Shown in pieces: positions 1 to 10,187 of a stretch of DNA of 64,000 nt. Positions within the stretch are counted from its first letter, which is position 1, and each line of letters opens with the position of its first letter. The stretch is from contig CM073199.1 of assembly GCA_037042915.1 (NCBI GenBank), positions 682,001 through 746,000 of the forward strand, read 5' to 3'. Below the pieces are notes generated by a model. That model was not told where the DNA came from. It searched no databases and worked only from the letters and a program-made list of their open reading frames with translations. This DNA is from Auricularia sp. M13 (taxonomy: Eukaryota > Basidiomycota > Agaricomycetes > Auriculariales > Auriculariaceae). The translations under genes were made by a program, and so were the position numbers.

Positions 1-19
1 ATAAAGTCAGGATGTGGTG

Positions 20-75
20 GTAGATGCTTGACAACCGGCATCCGGCTCGACTGGCATATTCCGTTTGATTGTGGA
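20..75. repeat. Diverged repeat shared with 31690-31748
   Basis: This stretch aligns by eye with 31690-31748. Both contain a 'caaccggcat' core followed by 'cgactgg' and end in 'tgattgt'. The copies differ at perhaps a quarter of positions. No coding potential is evident, so it is probably a small fragment of an old dispersed repeat. Confidence 0.4.
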
Positions 76-179
76 ACTTGAACCGTGCCAGTCACGGTCT
101 TTAGTATGCACTCAGCTCGCAGCTTGCATCAAACTCTATTGAACTGTCTAGTTGCTAGCAATAACTATCGGAGTCTTAA

Positions 180-420
180 CTCGTTCACGGCGCGTTCTCC
201 TGTGGAGCGATAAGCAAAACCCGCTTGCCTCGCTTCTACCCTCTACACCCGCCGTGCTCTTTGAACCCTGATCCTCAGGTCTCGCGCTCCTTGTGCGCAC
301 ACCACACGCATGTCATCCGGAATGCAGTCGACTGGAGAAAACAGCCCTGATGCCCGTCATCGCGCTCTCTGTTTCCGTACCGGCGTCGCTGCACTAGCTC
401 ACAGTGCGCGTCATCCCCGA
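180..420 (+). repeat. Relic C of a duplicated, unclassified sequence
   Basis: A degraded copy of a sequence also found at about 35080-35250 and 43300-43430. The shared core includes 'atccggaatgc' preceded by a 'ctcgcgc...cttg' stretch and followed by 'cgactcgaaaa'-like DNA. Only the 5' part of the family seen at 34960-35797 and 43180-44825 is recognisable here. I see no intact reading frame. Confidence 0.4.
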
Positions 421-1109
421 CGTTGACAGCTGCGCGCGTGATGGTGTGATCGAGTCAACGGCCGACATCCCCCTTGCACGCTGCTCTTAGCTTGACACTC
501 GCACGGGCGCGCACGCTGCTCGCGCTCTTATACGAGCTCTGGCTTTACGCTCTGGTGCTGGTGCTGCCCTCTCGCGCAGCTTACGCTGCACTACTCCTCC
601 ATGCCACTACCCGCATTCCAGTCCCTGCTTTCCCTGGAGGGCGCGTTCTCTGCGCCGGCGCTATGGATACTTGCGCCCGTGTGCAGCCCCATGCAGCTCA
701 GATACCGCCATGCCACGTCACGCGCACCGTGCGGCCCGGCGGCGTGCTAGAGAACTTCGTTGTGGTGAACGTCTATGCCGAAGAAGAGCACGATACTGCG
801 CGCGGAGAGTACGGCGGTCTCCAAATTCTACCTGAACTTTTCAAGCGGCAATGCGCTATCCCCTCGCTCCCGCTGAGGTTGAAGGCGCGGTCTGCCCTTC
901 CTGTGTAATACGACTGGGCTTTGAGAAGTCCTGAACTGCTCCAACAGCGACAGCGTGGTTCGTCACCTCTCTTCGCGACGGTCGCTACGGGCGTGAAGCG
1001 CGGGAATACATTGTCCATTCTCCGCTTTCGGCGAGCGTGGGCAGCTTTTGTCCTCTCGGCGTAACGGCTTTAGCCGGCGCTTCGGTGGTCACCTACCAAG
1101 TTGACTCGG
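421..1109. other. Intergenic, no supported gene
   Basis: An open frame (474-908, +, 144 codons) begins with a hydrophobic Leu/Ala-rich stretch, but I recognise no motif and see no intron or promoter support. I treat it as non-coding or unidentified. The last part is upstream DNA of the zinc-finger gene. Confidence 0.4.
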
Positions 1110-1116
1110 TATAAAG
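1110..1116 (+). promoter_or_regulatory. TATA box of the 1225-2130 gene
   Basis: TATAAAG lies 109 bp upstream of the ATG and is followed by a pyrimidine-rich stretch around 1150-1190 suitable for transcription initiation. Confidence 0.6.
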
Positions 1117-1224
1117 CAACACACAGGGCAACAAACATTTCAACCACTCGGCCCTGTCCCTCTCCCGCTCTCGCACGGGTTATATCTCAGGTTTCCCGTC
1201 CTCAAACCCGGCCCTCTGCTCAAC

Positions 1225-2130
1225 ATGAACTTCGACTTCGGCAACCAGAACGGATTCACGTCAGTTCATGCTTTCATCGCGCGCGAGTACTGTGCTGAGC
1301 GCTCACGCGTACTGTCTAGATTTGATTTCGCTGCCCCGTTCCCTGGCTTTCTGCTGCCGCAACTCCCTCCCCTCCCATACGCGTTCCCCGCGCCCGCGAA
1401 CATGTTTCCGAACAATCTGCCTCTACTGCCTGGACTGTCAGCACCCTTCATCTACCCTACACGGATGGAACTCCAGCAACCAGCGATAGATGGTACTATC
1501 GATCCCTCACTCATCTCCAATGCGCTGAGTCGCCCATACTCGCCGGAGCTAGCCTCCGTCGATGGCGATGGCGAGTCTGTCACTGCGGCATCATCCACGC
1601 CCGCAGACGGGTCGACGGTCGTTGTGTCTCCCACTGGGGACACCCACTCTAACTTCTCGAATCCCAAGGTCCTCCAGGACACCTTGCCCTTCGAGCGCAG
1701 CTCAAGGGTGACCCCAAGCCACGAAATGCCCAACAAACGCGCGGCGAGCACAGTGGCCGCCACGGTCTCGCGCAGCGCATCGGGCAAGTTCGCCTGCCCC
1801 GTCGACGGCTGTGTGAAGGACTTCGCGGCGCGCTGCAGCCTCGCGCGGCACCTCTGGTCCAACGGCGTCGCATGTCCGCAGGCATGCGGCGCGATCGTGC
1901 GCCGCGGCAACGACAAGGCCACCTTGGACAGGCATCTTGGACTCTTTTGCAAGAAAACTGCACTTGCAACGCGCCTGCGGAATAAGGCGCTCCACAAGAA
2001 GAAAACGACGACCAAGGCGAAGAAAGGCCGTGGAAACGCTCGGTCGAAGTCTTCAAAGCGCAATGCAGAAGCTGACGACGACGACGACGACTATGGGTCG
2101 CCCCCGGCAAAGCGTGCGCGCACGCTGTGA
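1225..2130 (+). CDS. C2H2/C2HC-like zinc-finger protein, copy 1
   Basis: A single-exon gene of 301 residues, probably nuclear. Residues 1-185 are a Pro/Ser-rich, probably disordered arm. Residues 188-243 hold two zinc-finger-like units. Unit 1 has C191, C196 and H209, but the expected fourth ligand is Asn213 (HLWSN). Unit 2 has C217, C221, H237 and C242 (C-X3-C-X15-H-X4-C). The tail is very basic (Lys/Arg, 244-279), then an Asp run (285-289) and a PPAKRAR end resembling a nuclear localisation signal. It is paralogous to the 27604-28674 gene, whose first finger is a complete C-X4-C-X12-H-X3-H. Two further relics lie at 21109-21250 and 26785-26950. Start chosen because the ATG follows a TATA box and opens the longest frame. 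DNA binding is inferred; the target is unknown. Confidence 0.75.
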   Translation: MNFDFGNQNGFTSVHAFIAREYCAERSRVLSRFDFAAPFPGFLLPQLPPLPYAFPAPANMFPNNLPLLPGLSAPFIYPTRMELQQPAIDGTIDPSLISNALSRPYSPELASVDGDGESVTAASSTPADGSTVVVSPTGDTHSNFSNPKVLQDTLPFERSSRVTPSHEMPNKRAASTVAATVSRSASGKFACPVDGCVKDFAARCSLARHLWSNGVACPQACGAIVRRGNDKATLDRHLGLFCKKTALATRLRNKALHKKKTTTKAKKGRGNARSKSSKRNAEADDDDDDYGSPPAKRARTL

Positions 2131-2474
2131 TGGACTCACTCCACCCCTCATGACGTTCCTGTAGTTTTCTTCCTCGTCGCTTTCCTTTCCCCGTCCTACT
2201 CGCCTGCTTTCCATTGGTTCTGCTTTCATATTGCTGCGTCTTTGATCATGCTCTCTCGCTCCTCTTTTCTTCCGGTGCCCCCAGCTCTATCCCTTGCTTA
2301 TCCGTTATCACGACGTCTCATGCATTGTCAAATTGTACGCCCAGTCTTCGCTTATTGCATTGATATAATTCTCGTATCCTAGCATGTAACCCAATTATCA
2401 TAAATTTCCGCGGGGATTGAACAGGAATTCGATATCGCACATATTACACGGGGAGGAAAAGGTCATCACAGGGA
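2131..2474. other. Convergent intergenic region
   Basis: This separates the 3' ends of a plus-strand and a minus-strand gene and should hold both 3' UTRs. It is T-rich on the plus strand with a 'gatataatt' stretch. No gene is seen. Confidence 0.5.
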
Positions 2475-3203
2475 TTAGCAGGTTATAGAGACAGACTTGC
2501 CAACGTACCGACCAGCGTCACCGCGGAGGACATTCTCGTATACCCATCCGCCAATAGCTTCGCGAGAGATTGTGTAGCCAATTTCCAGAGTCTCGACGCC
2601 GCGTTGGGGGTCCTCAATCCCAACGCGGATTGGCTTGCCGGGCTTGTCGCCCTCAACAAAAAATGAAGGGCGCAGGATGACGAAGTGCTCGCCGCTATTG
2701 ATCACGAGATCCTCCATCGCCTTCTTGTCCTTGTGCGCCTCGCCGAGCAGCAGCTTGTACAAGGGGATGAAGAGCAGCGGGACGTCGCGCGCGTGGTCCG
2801 AGATGCCTGTCGAGCTCATCGGGACGATGAGCGGGCTGCCCTGGGTGCCCTGGGCACGGAGCTGCTTGAGCGCTTCGAGAACGGTGGTCATGCCCTTTCT
2901 GCAGACGCTGGGGTCGTCGAGGCCCATCTTGGACATCTCGAGCTTGCCGCCATTCGAGAAGTAGACGGCGTCGACGGGCTGAGCGGGGTTGCCGGGCACC
3001 GTCAAGCAGGACGCGACGGCGGCTACGTCGTGCGCGTTACCGGACTTGACGACGAGGTTCGCGGGGCGCGTTGGGAAGTGCGCGTCCAGCTTGGACGGCA
3101 CACGGAGGAGGGCGACGCAGGTGTGGCCATCGGCGACAGCGCGCTTGAGGGCGACGAGACCGCAGCCGGTAGAGGCTCCGAAGAATGCAAGCGTCTTGGA
3201 CAT
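2475..3203 (-). CDS. NmrA/SDR-like NAD(P)-binding protein, copy 1
   Basis: An intronless gene of 242 residues. The N-terminus is a beta strand followed by the glycine-rich dinucleotide-binding turn GASTGCG (residues 8-14), as in atypical short-chain dehydrogenases and NmrA-like Rossmann proteins. No YxxxK catalytic pair is obvious, so it may be a redox sensor or an atypical epimerase/reductase. The open frame extends 67 codons further upstream, but I start at the internal ATG because the paralog at 34161-34889 begins there and a CATAAAAG TATA box lies at 3273-3282. The paralog has the same length and is nearly identical. It lies downstream, on the same strand, of the interrupted subtilase. 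Substrate unknown; likely cytosolic, as no signal peptide is seen. Confidence 0.8.
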   Translation of the reverse strand: MSKTLAFFGASTGCGLVALKRAVADGHTCVALLRVPSKLDAHFPTRPANLVVKSGNAHDVAAVASCLTVPGNPAQPVDAVYFSNGGKLEMSKMGLDDPSVCRKGMTTVLEALKQLRAQGTQGSPLIVPMSSTGISDHARDVPLLFIPLYKLLLGEAHKDKKAMEDLVINSGEHFVILRPSFFVEGDKPGKPIRVGIEDPQRGVETLEIGYTISREAIGGWVYENVLRGDAGRYVGKSVSITC

Positions 3204-3500
3204 GGTTGAACTAGTGAGAATTGCGAGAGGCCACGGGATTCGATTGCTGATAGCGGATCGACTGACAGCCGGTCTTTTATGCGGATGTGAGACTTGGGCT
3301 ACACGATTCGTGAACGTGTCACCAACCCGTCGAGCGTGTCCGCAGCAGAAGCGTGCGTATCGGCCCTCCTGATTTGCGAATTCAGCGCCTGAATGAGGCT
3401 GCAAAGGCAGGGCGGAGTTTCGGACGTGTCAGTCGGCATCTCAAAATGCTGTGCGCCGGCATCTCGATGTCAGCCGGCGTCTCAATGCTAGGAGTCACTT
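3204..3500 (-). promoter_or_regulatory. Duplicated upstream region of the NmrA-like gene
   Basis: Contains CATAAAAG (3273-3282) and is clearly homologous to 33860-34160, upstream of the second NmrA-like gene. The duplication therefore included the promoter as well as the coding region. Short degenerate 'atgccggc'-type repeats occur at about 3440-3480 and also in the partner. Confidence 0.55.
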
Positions 3501-3610
3501 GTACTGCGGTCCCACACGAGTCCTGAGTGATACAGTGCATGTAAAATTGGATTGAAGGGGGAGACAAACGAATGAATATGAATACTCAGCCCATTTGCTA
3601 TCGTCAGTGT

Positions 3611-5265
3611 TCATCCTTCCACGATCCCGACCTGCTGGCTGACATAGACATCCCAGTCGGACGCCTTCCTCGGGTTTCCAGTCAGGCGAAGAGCGCGGAG
3701 CAGGATCTTATACTGGCCGAAGGGCACCCCAGTTCCGTTTGCAAACTGCGTTGGGAACTCAAGCACGATGTACGGCACTCCAGACGTGTAGACATATGGC
3801 GCTGCGCGCTTCATGTCGCGCCAGTCGGCGATTGCTCCCAACGTCGGGATGGGTTCACGCTCCAGGCCTGGCCACCACCACGACCAGTTGAAGTTGCGCT
3901 TCTCGGGAGAAAGCGAGTCGAGCGGGTCGGGAATCGTCGACGTGATGTTGGACGCGGCGTCGATCAAGTCAATTGTCACGTGACGCGAGGGCTCCGCCAT
4001 CCTGGCCCAAAGGATTAGCGCAGGTGTCCAGGAGACATCAAAAGGACCCACATGAAGGCAAAAGCGGGCAGGTTGTCCAACGTGTAGTTCCTGGGCCCGC
4101 GCTGCGGGTAAAGGCGATCCTGGTCGAGCGGGATAACGGCGGGGACCCCACCTTCGACGAGCTCGTCGTTGCCTGTACTAATGGATTGCGCCTCACGAAG
4201 AGAGCCGGCAACGCCCATGTAGGAAACCTTGATGATGTCGCCCAGCGAGCCGGTCGCAATGATCGAACCGGACACGATGGGCAGCAGCTTTGCGTCCACG
4301 TTCTTGGGCAGGGTTATGGTCGCGAGCACTGTAGCCGAGTGTCCCGGGAGCACATCCACGCTCGATTTGCTGAGATGAACGCCTGCCGGCGCATCTATCT
4401 GTTTGATGTTCACATCGTCCAGGTAGTGTATCCCTTTCTACGCCGAGTCAGCCATGCACAGCAGAGAAGGCGAAGATCGCACCGAGTCGAGAGAAATGAG
4501 CGTATTGGCAGGTTGGTGACTGAGCTCATACGTCTGAACCTTTTTGCCAGTGTTCTTGATTGTGATCGTATGTCTATCGCTCCACGGTCAGAGAAGATGG
4601 ATGGAACATGAAGCGGCTTACAAGCCCTTCCAGTGCGCCGTATCGTTCAGAAGAATCTCGGCGGGCGAAATCTCGGTCTCGACATTGAGCGCATTGTAAA
4701 CGTTCACCAAGCCCGCGCCAGCCTGCGCAAGAGTCTGCGGAGGCGCGTCCTTGTCTCTGGCAGCCGGGATAGGCTTTGAGGTCGACTGCAAAATAGAGCG
4801 CACGTTCTTGGAAACGGCTTTTCCCTTGACCTGTAGCAGGAGCGCCGCGCTACCCGCAATCTGATACAATATTAAGATCGCTATGGAAAAGACGGTGTGC
4901 AGTGCGTACGTAAGGTAAGGGGTGGACATCGACGAGCCACTGAGAACCGCCCAGGAGCCAGCATCAGTCAGCCAGGTACTAGTGATGTTTCCTGATGAAA
5001 GATGCAGGTGTCAGTGAAGTACGCCATCAGCGAGATTTCGTGTGCTCACCTCCCGGTGCAGCAATGGCGGGCTTGAAGAGGAGCTCATTGCTTGGGCCAT
5101 GCGTAGAAAACTGGGACGTCAATCCGCCGTTGTCGTTGTTCGGAAATTCAATGCCAGAAGTACCCTGTGGGAACGTGACGGTGATCGTAGACTTTGCGGC
5201 CTCAGAAACAAGCTGTTTGGCTGCGTCAGAAAGACGAGGAACGGAAACGACAATAAGCAACACAC
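3611..5265 (-). pseudogene. Subtilisin-like protease copy 1, 3' part
   Basis: 3' half of a secreted S8-family protease gene whose 5' half lies at 17732-19845. Exons, read leftward, encode an LVSEAAKSTITVTFP-type segment (first base at 5212), the nucleophile segment SGSSMSTPY (paralogs have SGTSMS; the Ser itself is kept) and an Ala/Leu-rich helix. An Fn3-like (DUF1034/fn3_5-type) C-terminal region follows, ending at the stop at 3611. All intron positions match the 36818-40560 paralog. By itself this part is in frame. The gene is interrupted by 12.46 kb of retroelement DNA entering at 5266, within an intron (see findings), and its 5' half carries a shifted block, so I call the gene a pseudogene. 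Confidence 0.8.
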
Positions 5266-6120
5266 TGTTGCGGTCATCACGGCCGTCGCAAGCTCTGTCC
5301 GCTTGCCCGCGGGTTTTACGCCGCTTCGCCGAGCGTTCGGTCGCTGCTGCATACAGTCGGCGTACTGTTTACCCTCAGACGGAGACTCGGCCAGGGTTAT
5401 ACGCCTCGGGCTGTTCAACTCGGGATATGATCTGCACGCCGCTCTCTACCTACCTAGGGGGTGAGACGACCTCGGTGCATACCCCAATTCGGCTCGGTGG
5501 AGGCTTCTCACCTTCGGACCAAGGTTCGGCAGCTCTCCCCCGCTGTATGCGTCAGATATGGGCGTTGTGGTGCTCGGGGCAGGCTCCAGAACCCCCTTTG
5601 GACCTCGGGCGGACTCGGTGGGTCACCCTGAGCAACCTCGGAGGGTCGGGAACACCTCTATTGGACTTCTCGTTGGGACGGTACCCCTCGGATGGATAAT
5701 AGGCCGGTTATCATCGCCTGGTACAAGCTCGGCTACATCCTCGGACCCTCGGCCCGTGGCCTCAACAGCTCGGCGCTCTCCCCGTGTACTCGGGAGGTGC
5801 CCTCCTTCTCGGTCCGTACCCTCGGTGGGTGTGTATGTGTGTGGCATATCTCGGCACCTTCGCTCTGTCTCGGACCCTGTTCGACTGGAGGTGTGGTAGA
5901 GTGCTAGCACCGTGGGAGACGAGGGTGGATGGACCCTTTAGCTCCGGGATCACCATGGACCGGATCAGCGGACCTTGGGGAGGGGTATATTGGTTGTGGG
6001 GTGTAGATGCGTGTACCCTAGGTTTGGTCTGGTCAATTGTACCGCTTGTCCGTTCTTCCTCGTCCCTCTCTCCTCTCTTGGGCGTCGGTCTCGGCGAGTG
6101 ACGAGCGCTCTGCCGTGACA
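5266..6120 (+). repeat. 5' LTR of the outer element (855 bp)
   Basis: Begins TGTTGCGG and ends GTGACA, so it has TG...CA termini. A GTATATTG box at about 5986 followed by a CT-rich stretch (6050-6080) is the likely promoter and start region. Confidence 0.88.
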
Positions 6121-7117
6121 TAAGACCAAACCTTCACTCCCTTTTGACCGACGCTCATCCCTCTTCTCCTTCCCCACACGGCCACGGCGTCATCTCGACC
6201 ACTATCGCCCGTGTGTCACGCCGACGACCTCATCAGGCCGGCCTCGCCGTCAGCTAGCCGCTGTGCACCGGCCGAGGTCCATTGGCACCCGCATCCTTAT
6301 CCCTCGGAGTCGCCACCTACACCGAGAAGCGAGGCGTACGCTGCCAAGGCCCTATCTCCACCCCATCGGCCGCAGCGCATGACCAAGCCCTTGGCACAGC
6401 CTCTCCACACGGTCGCGTGGGATACCCCGATCCTGCCCTCGGCGACCCCTGGTGCAGCACCTCCTTCGCACCCTCTACCCCGGCGAGTAAACCGAGACAC
6501 TCGCCTACGCCCAAAATCCCACCCCGGTTGTCTGGACTTGCGCGCTCGAGCCACAACTGTTGTACCTTCCCCTCTCGCACGCCATCGGCAGATGGGGCCT
6601 CGGCCGTGATCTGGATGGACTGGATGCACGCGCCGCAACGCCCGAGATATGTATATCCTCATTCCGAGGACGTCACGACCCACCGGCCACTGGCTGGACG
6701 AGCTGTATGATGTCTCACGACCCTCCGAGCTCACGCCGAAGCTCCAGCAACCAGTAACTTCACTCGCTGCGCGAATCCCAGCCGCCGACGGCGGATCCCA
6801 CATGTTCCTTATTTCCCTTATCACTTACGGGTCGGTGCGCAGGCGCAGTCGGACCAACAGGACACAGCACAGGACTGGAACCCAACCTCTCTCGGACCTT
6901 GGATTCGGCCGCAGGATGCCTGGGTCGGAAGGTGCCACGCCGGGATGGACACGCTGACGACTGGAGCCAAAATCCCGGACTCGCAGGACGAAATCCAATT
7001 GGTCTTTGCGCTGGTTCGGACTCCCACTTCAATCGCAAGTGCAAGAAAATTATTTATATTCTGTACATGCGCCCATTGCGACAAGAAAGACTAAGTACAA
7101 AACGCCGAACCACACCG
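6121..7117. other. Non-coding internal part of the outer element
   Basis: Roughly 1 kb between the 5' LTR and the antisense gene. Overlapping open frames (for example 6211-6609 + and 6297-6824 -) are Pro/Arg-rich, low-complexity and lack gag or pol motifs. I see no supported gene. Confidence 0.5.
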
Positions 7118-8564
7118 TTAGTCCATGTCCATTGCCTCCTCCACCTCCTCCACCTCGTCCTCCTCCTCCTCCTCCGGACCTGACTCAGGTGGTGCCGAGG
7201 CGCGCGAGGAGCTCGCCCCTGGGGTAGCCGACGAGCGGGACGACCGCGTCGCCGTGCCCGCCGCAAAACGAGTCCCGCGGCGCATGGCCGAGCGCAACGG
7301 CACGGGCGCCTGCTGCGACGCAGGCGGCGCGGCACCCCCGGCGACTAACGACCACGCCGCTGCGAACTGCGCCATGAAGTCGGGGTGCAGCGCGGGCACA
7401 GCCGCCGTGACCCCCGCACTCGGTGCCTCAATGGGCAGCGCGGGCAAAGTCTCCTTCGCGGCCCGGGACCGCGACGCACGGGACGACGACGACGCGGGCG
7501 CCTGGGGCGCGACGAACGTCGCGCGGGAACGAGACGGCGGCACGCGTGTGCCCGACGACGGCGCCTTGGACCCCTTCCCCGTCTTGGTCCCGAATCCGAG
7601 GGGCGTGCGCAAGTCCTTCCACGTGCACTTGACCTTCCGGCGCGAGCACTCGTGGCACGCCGCAAGCCCCTGCGCCGGAAGGCAGTCGTCGCCGCGGTCC
7701 ACACACCGGCTGCACGGCTGCCTAGCGTCAGCCATCACAACCCCACGCCGGACGATAAGGAGTACTCACCGAGGTCGGGACCCCATGGCGGTCTATCAAA
7801 CCGTCCGCAAACACCCGATCCCATGCGTGCCGGCGGTCGCGCAGAGCGGGGCGTTCCTCCGCGCCAGGCGGGGGCGTCCGTGGCCGGCGCAGGTGGTGCA
7901 GCAGAGACCCCGACGACGGCGGCGCAGAAACGGGCGGCACCCGCGCAGCAGATGACGAGCGCGGCGGACGAACCGGTGGTGCCGAGCGAGCAGGAGGGAT
8001 GGGCGCCGACGGCCGAGACGACGAAGACGAGAGCGCGGGACGGCGCGGCGGCGGCGCAGCGACAGACGATGGCGGCGGCGTGGACCGCTCACACTCGGCG
8101 TATAGCGGGTGCCCGGGCGGGATCCTCAACGTCGAGCAACGGGTCCTGGACGCCGCGTCGGACGGCAGAGGCGGCAGTCGAAGCGCCAGCGGACGGACGT
8201 GCTCAGACGGCGCAGCGGGAACGGACAGAAACGGCGACAGCAGAGCATCCGCGGGCGACGAGCAAGCAGACAGACCGAGTGCAAGAGCGCGGGCCGACGG
8301 CAGCAACGAGAACAGCAAACGGCGCTCGACGCCGAACTCCAACTGACGGTCGCGGGCCAGGTCACGATGCGCGGCGGGAATGCCAGGATCGCCGAGCGCG
8401 GCGGCGATGCGGTCCATGGCGTCGGTCAGGACGACGACGCGAGCCTCCATATCCACGGCCTGGGCGCGCGAAAGCACAAAGTCGGGCAGCACGGGCACCC
8501 AGGCGGGTGCTCCGCCACTGCGCTGGTCGTCGCGGGCGTCGTCTGTGCGGTCTGCAGAGGGCAT
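7118..8564 (-). CDS. Zn2Cys6-motif protein carried antisense in the outer LTR element
   Basis: A two-exon gene: 8564-7770 and 7717-7118, with a 52-nt GTGAGT...GCAG intron, giving 464 residues. Residues 267-296 show six cysteines spaced C-X2-C-X6-C-X8-C-X2-C-X6-C, the exact pattern of fungal Zn(II)2Cys6 binuclear clusters, immediately after the splice junction. The N-terminal 265 residues are Ala/Arg-rich with a helical stretch around 30-100 and a Pro/Ser-rich linker. The C-terminus is a Glu-rich acidic tail. A CATAAAG-like TATA box at 8605-8612 supports the ATG at 8564 over one at 8636. It reads opposite to the inferred LTR transcription, starting about 170 bp inside the 3' LTR. DNA binding is inferred from cysteine spacing. 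If splicing is wrong, these are two adjacent frames. Confidence 0.65.
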
Positions 8565-8733
8565 GGTGATGGTAAGAGGACAAGAAGCAGATTGACAGGC
8601 CGAAGCTTTATGTCCAACCGCGAATTGAATTGCCATTCAGTCCGCGGCGCCCTCGGCCCGTTGTTTCGCCCTCCCCGTCGTTTGCCTCCCTCCCTCGGAC
8701 GCTCCCTCGGCTCGCGGCTTGAAGGGGGGGTTA

Positions 8734-9265
8734 TGTTGCGGTCATCACGGCCGTCGCAAGCTCTGTCCGCTTGCCCGCGGGTTTTACGCCGCTTCGCCGA
8801 GCGTTCGGTCGCTGCTGCATACAGTCGGCGTACTGTTTACCCTCGGACGGAGACTCGGCCAGGGTTATACGCCTCGGGCTGTTCAACTCGGGATATGATC
8901 TGCACGCCGCTCTCTACCTACCTAGGGGGTGAGACGACCTCGGTGCATACCCCAATTCGGCTCGGTGGAGGCTTCTCACCTTCGGACCAAGGTTCGGCAG
9001 CTCTCCCCCGCTGTATGCGTCAGATATGGGCGTTGTGGTGCTCGGGGCAGGCTCCAGAACCCCCTTTGGACCTCGGGCGGACTCGGTGGGTCACCCTGAG
9101 CAACCTCGGAGGGTCGGGAACACCTCTATTGGACTTCTCGTTGGGACGGTACCCCTCGGATGGATAATAGGCCGGTTATCATCGCCTGGTACAAGCTCGG
9201 CTACATCCTCGGACCCTCGGCCCGTGGCCTCAACAGCTCGGCGCTCTCCCCGTGTACTCGGGAGG
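8734..9265 (+). repeat. 3' LTR of the outer element, first 532 bp
   Basis: Identical in layout to 5266-5797 and differing at one base noticed by eye (a/g near 8847). It stops at GGAGG (9261-9265), which is the target duplication of the inserted gypsy element, and resumes at 17404. Confidence 0.88.
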
Positions 9266-9990
9266 TGTTAAGCCTGCTGTGCCTTGGGGGTTTGGTTGCA
9301 AGGATAGTCGAACGTCCGGGCGCAGAGAACACTCGAACGAACAACTAGAGCCTTCGGTGCGTTATTGAGCACACCGGCTACGTCGAGTAGCACGACCGAA
9401 GGGACCACGAGCAGCAGAGGACTCAGGCGAGTAAGTCGGGCGGAGGGAGAACCCAGAGGCGAAGTCGAGAGAGAGAGAGATAGAGTGTGCGAGGGGCACG
9501 ACTATGTCGATTTCGTAACTGGGGAGCTAGATACAAAGTCGAGGGTCTTTTATACCTGGGGAGATGATCCGATGTACTCGGAGTGTATCCTAGAGACGAA
9601 GGAGAGGGGCCTCAGATCAATAGAGATCGTCGTCATCGGCCGATAGGATGAGTAAGAGCGAGTGGGTAAGGTATCGGGGGATCGGGCGAATGACAAGAGG
9701 CGAATGACTAAGACGAGTGGAGCGAACCGGATATGAACACTATCGATACAGTAGGGACAAGGCGAGTTAGGTGGATGTATGCAAGTAAGGAGAGAAGCTA
9801 GAGAAGTGAGGGAGAGGTCTAGAGGTAGAGGACGATGAGGAGAACATATCCCGAGCATATGAACACGAGGGGAGATAAGCCGGGTATTCGGGAGCTTGAC
9901 CGAGTTGACCGAGTTGGCCGAGTGACGTAGAATGACGCCGAGTGATGCCGAGAGCACGTGGGGTCCGCGGACCGGGGCACGGGCGTAACA
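9266..9990 (-). repeat. 3' LTR of the gypsy element (725 bp)
   Basis: On the plus strand it begins TGTTAAGCC and ends GCGTAACA. It is almost identical to 16674-17398; I see two differences (near 9693 and 9782). A 93-codon open frame on the plus strand is LTR sequence and not counted as a gene. Confidence 0.92.
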
Positions 9991-10187
9991 GTATCCCCCC
10001 TTTACGTCCTGAGCCCACGAAGGACTGCAGCAACGCAAGGTGAATACGAAAAATGAGATAGCACGCACTCGAGTCCGAATGGGGCCAAAAGATCGGGTCG
10101 GATCGGAACGGGTCGGACGCAGATTAAAAGTGGTTGGGTCGGGAGTTGAATCGTCGAACCACTCTTGTCTTCTGCCCGCCGCCCACC

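Noticed and set aside
7385-8569. 394-codon plus-strand open frame over the outer element
   Set aside because: Arg/Ala/Gly-rich shadow of the minus-strand Zn2Cys6 gene in GC-rich DNA; no motif.
9469-9486. GA-rich tract as a regulatory or CRISPR-like repeat
   Set aside because: Simple microsatellite within the LTR; present identically at 16877-16894.
9365-9646. 93-codon frame repeated in both gypsy LTRs (also 16773-17054)
   Set aside because: It is identical only because the LTRs are identical; it overlaps the LTR promoter on the opposite strand and shows no motif.
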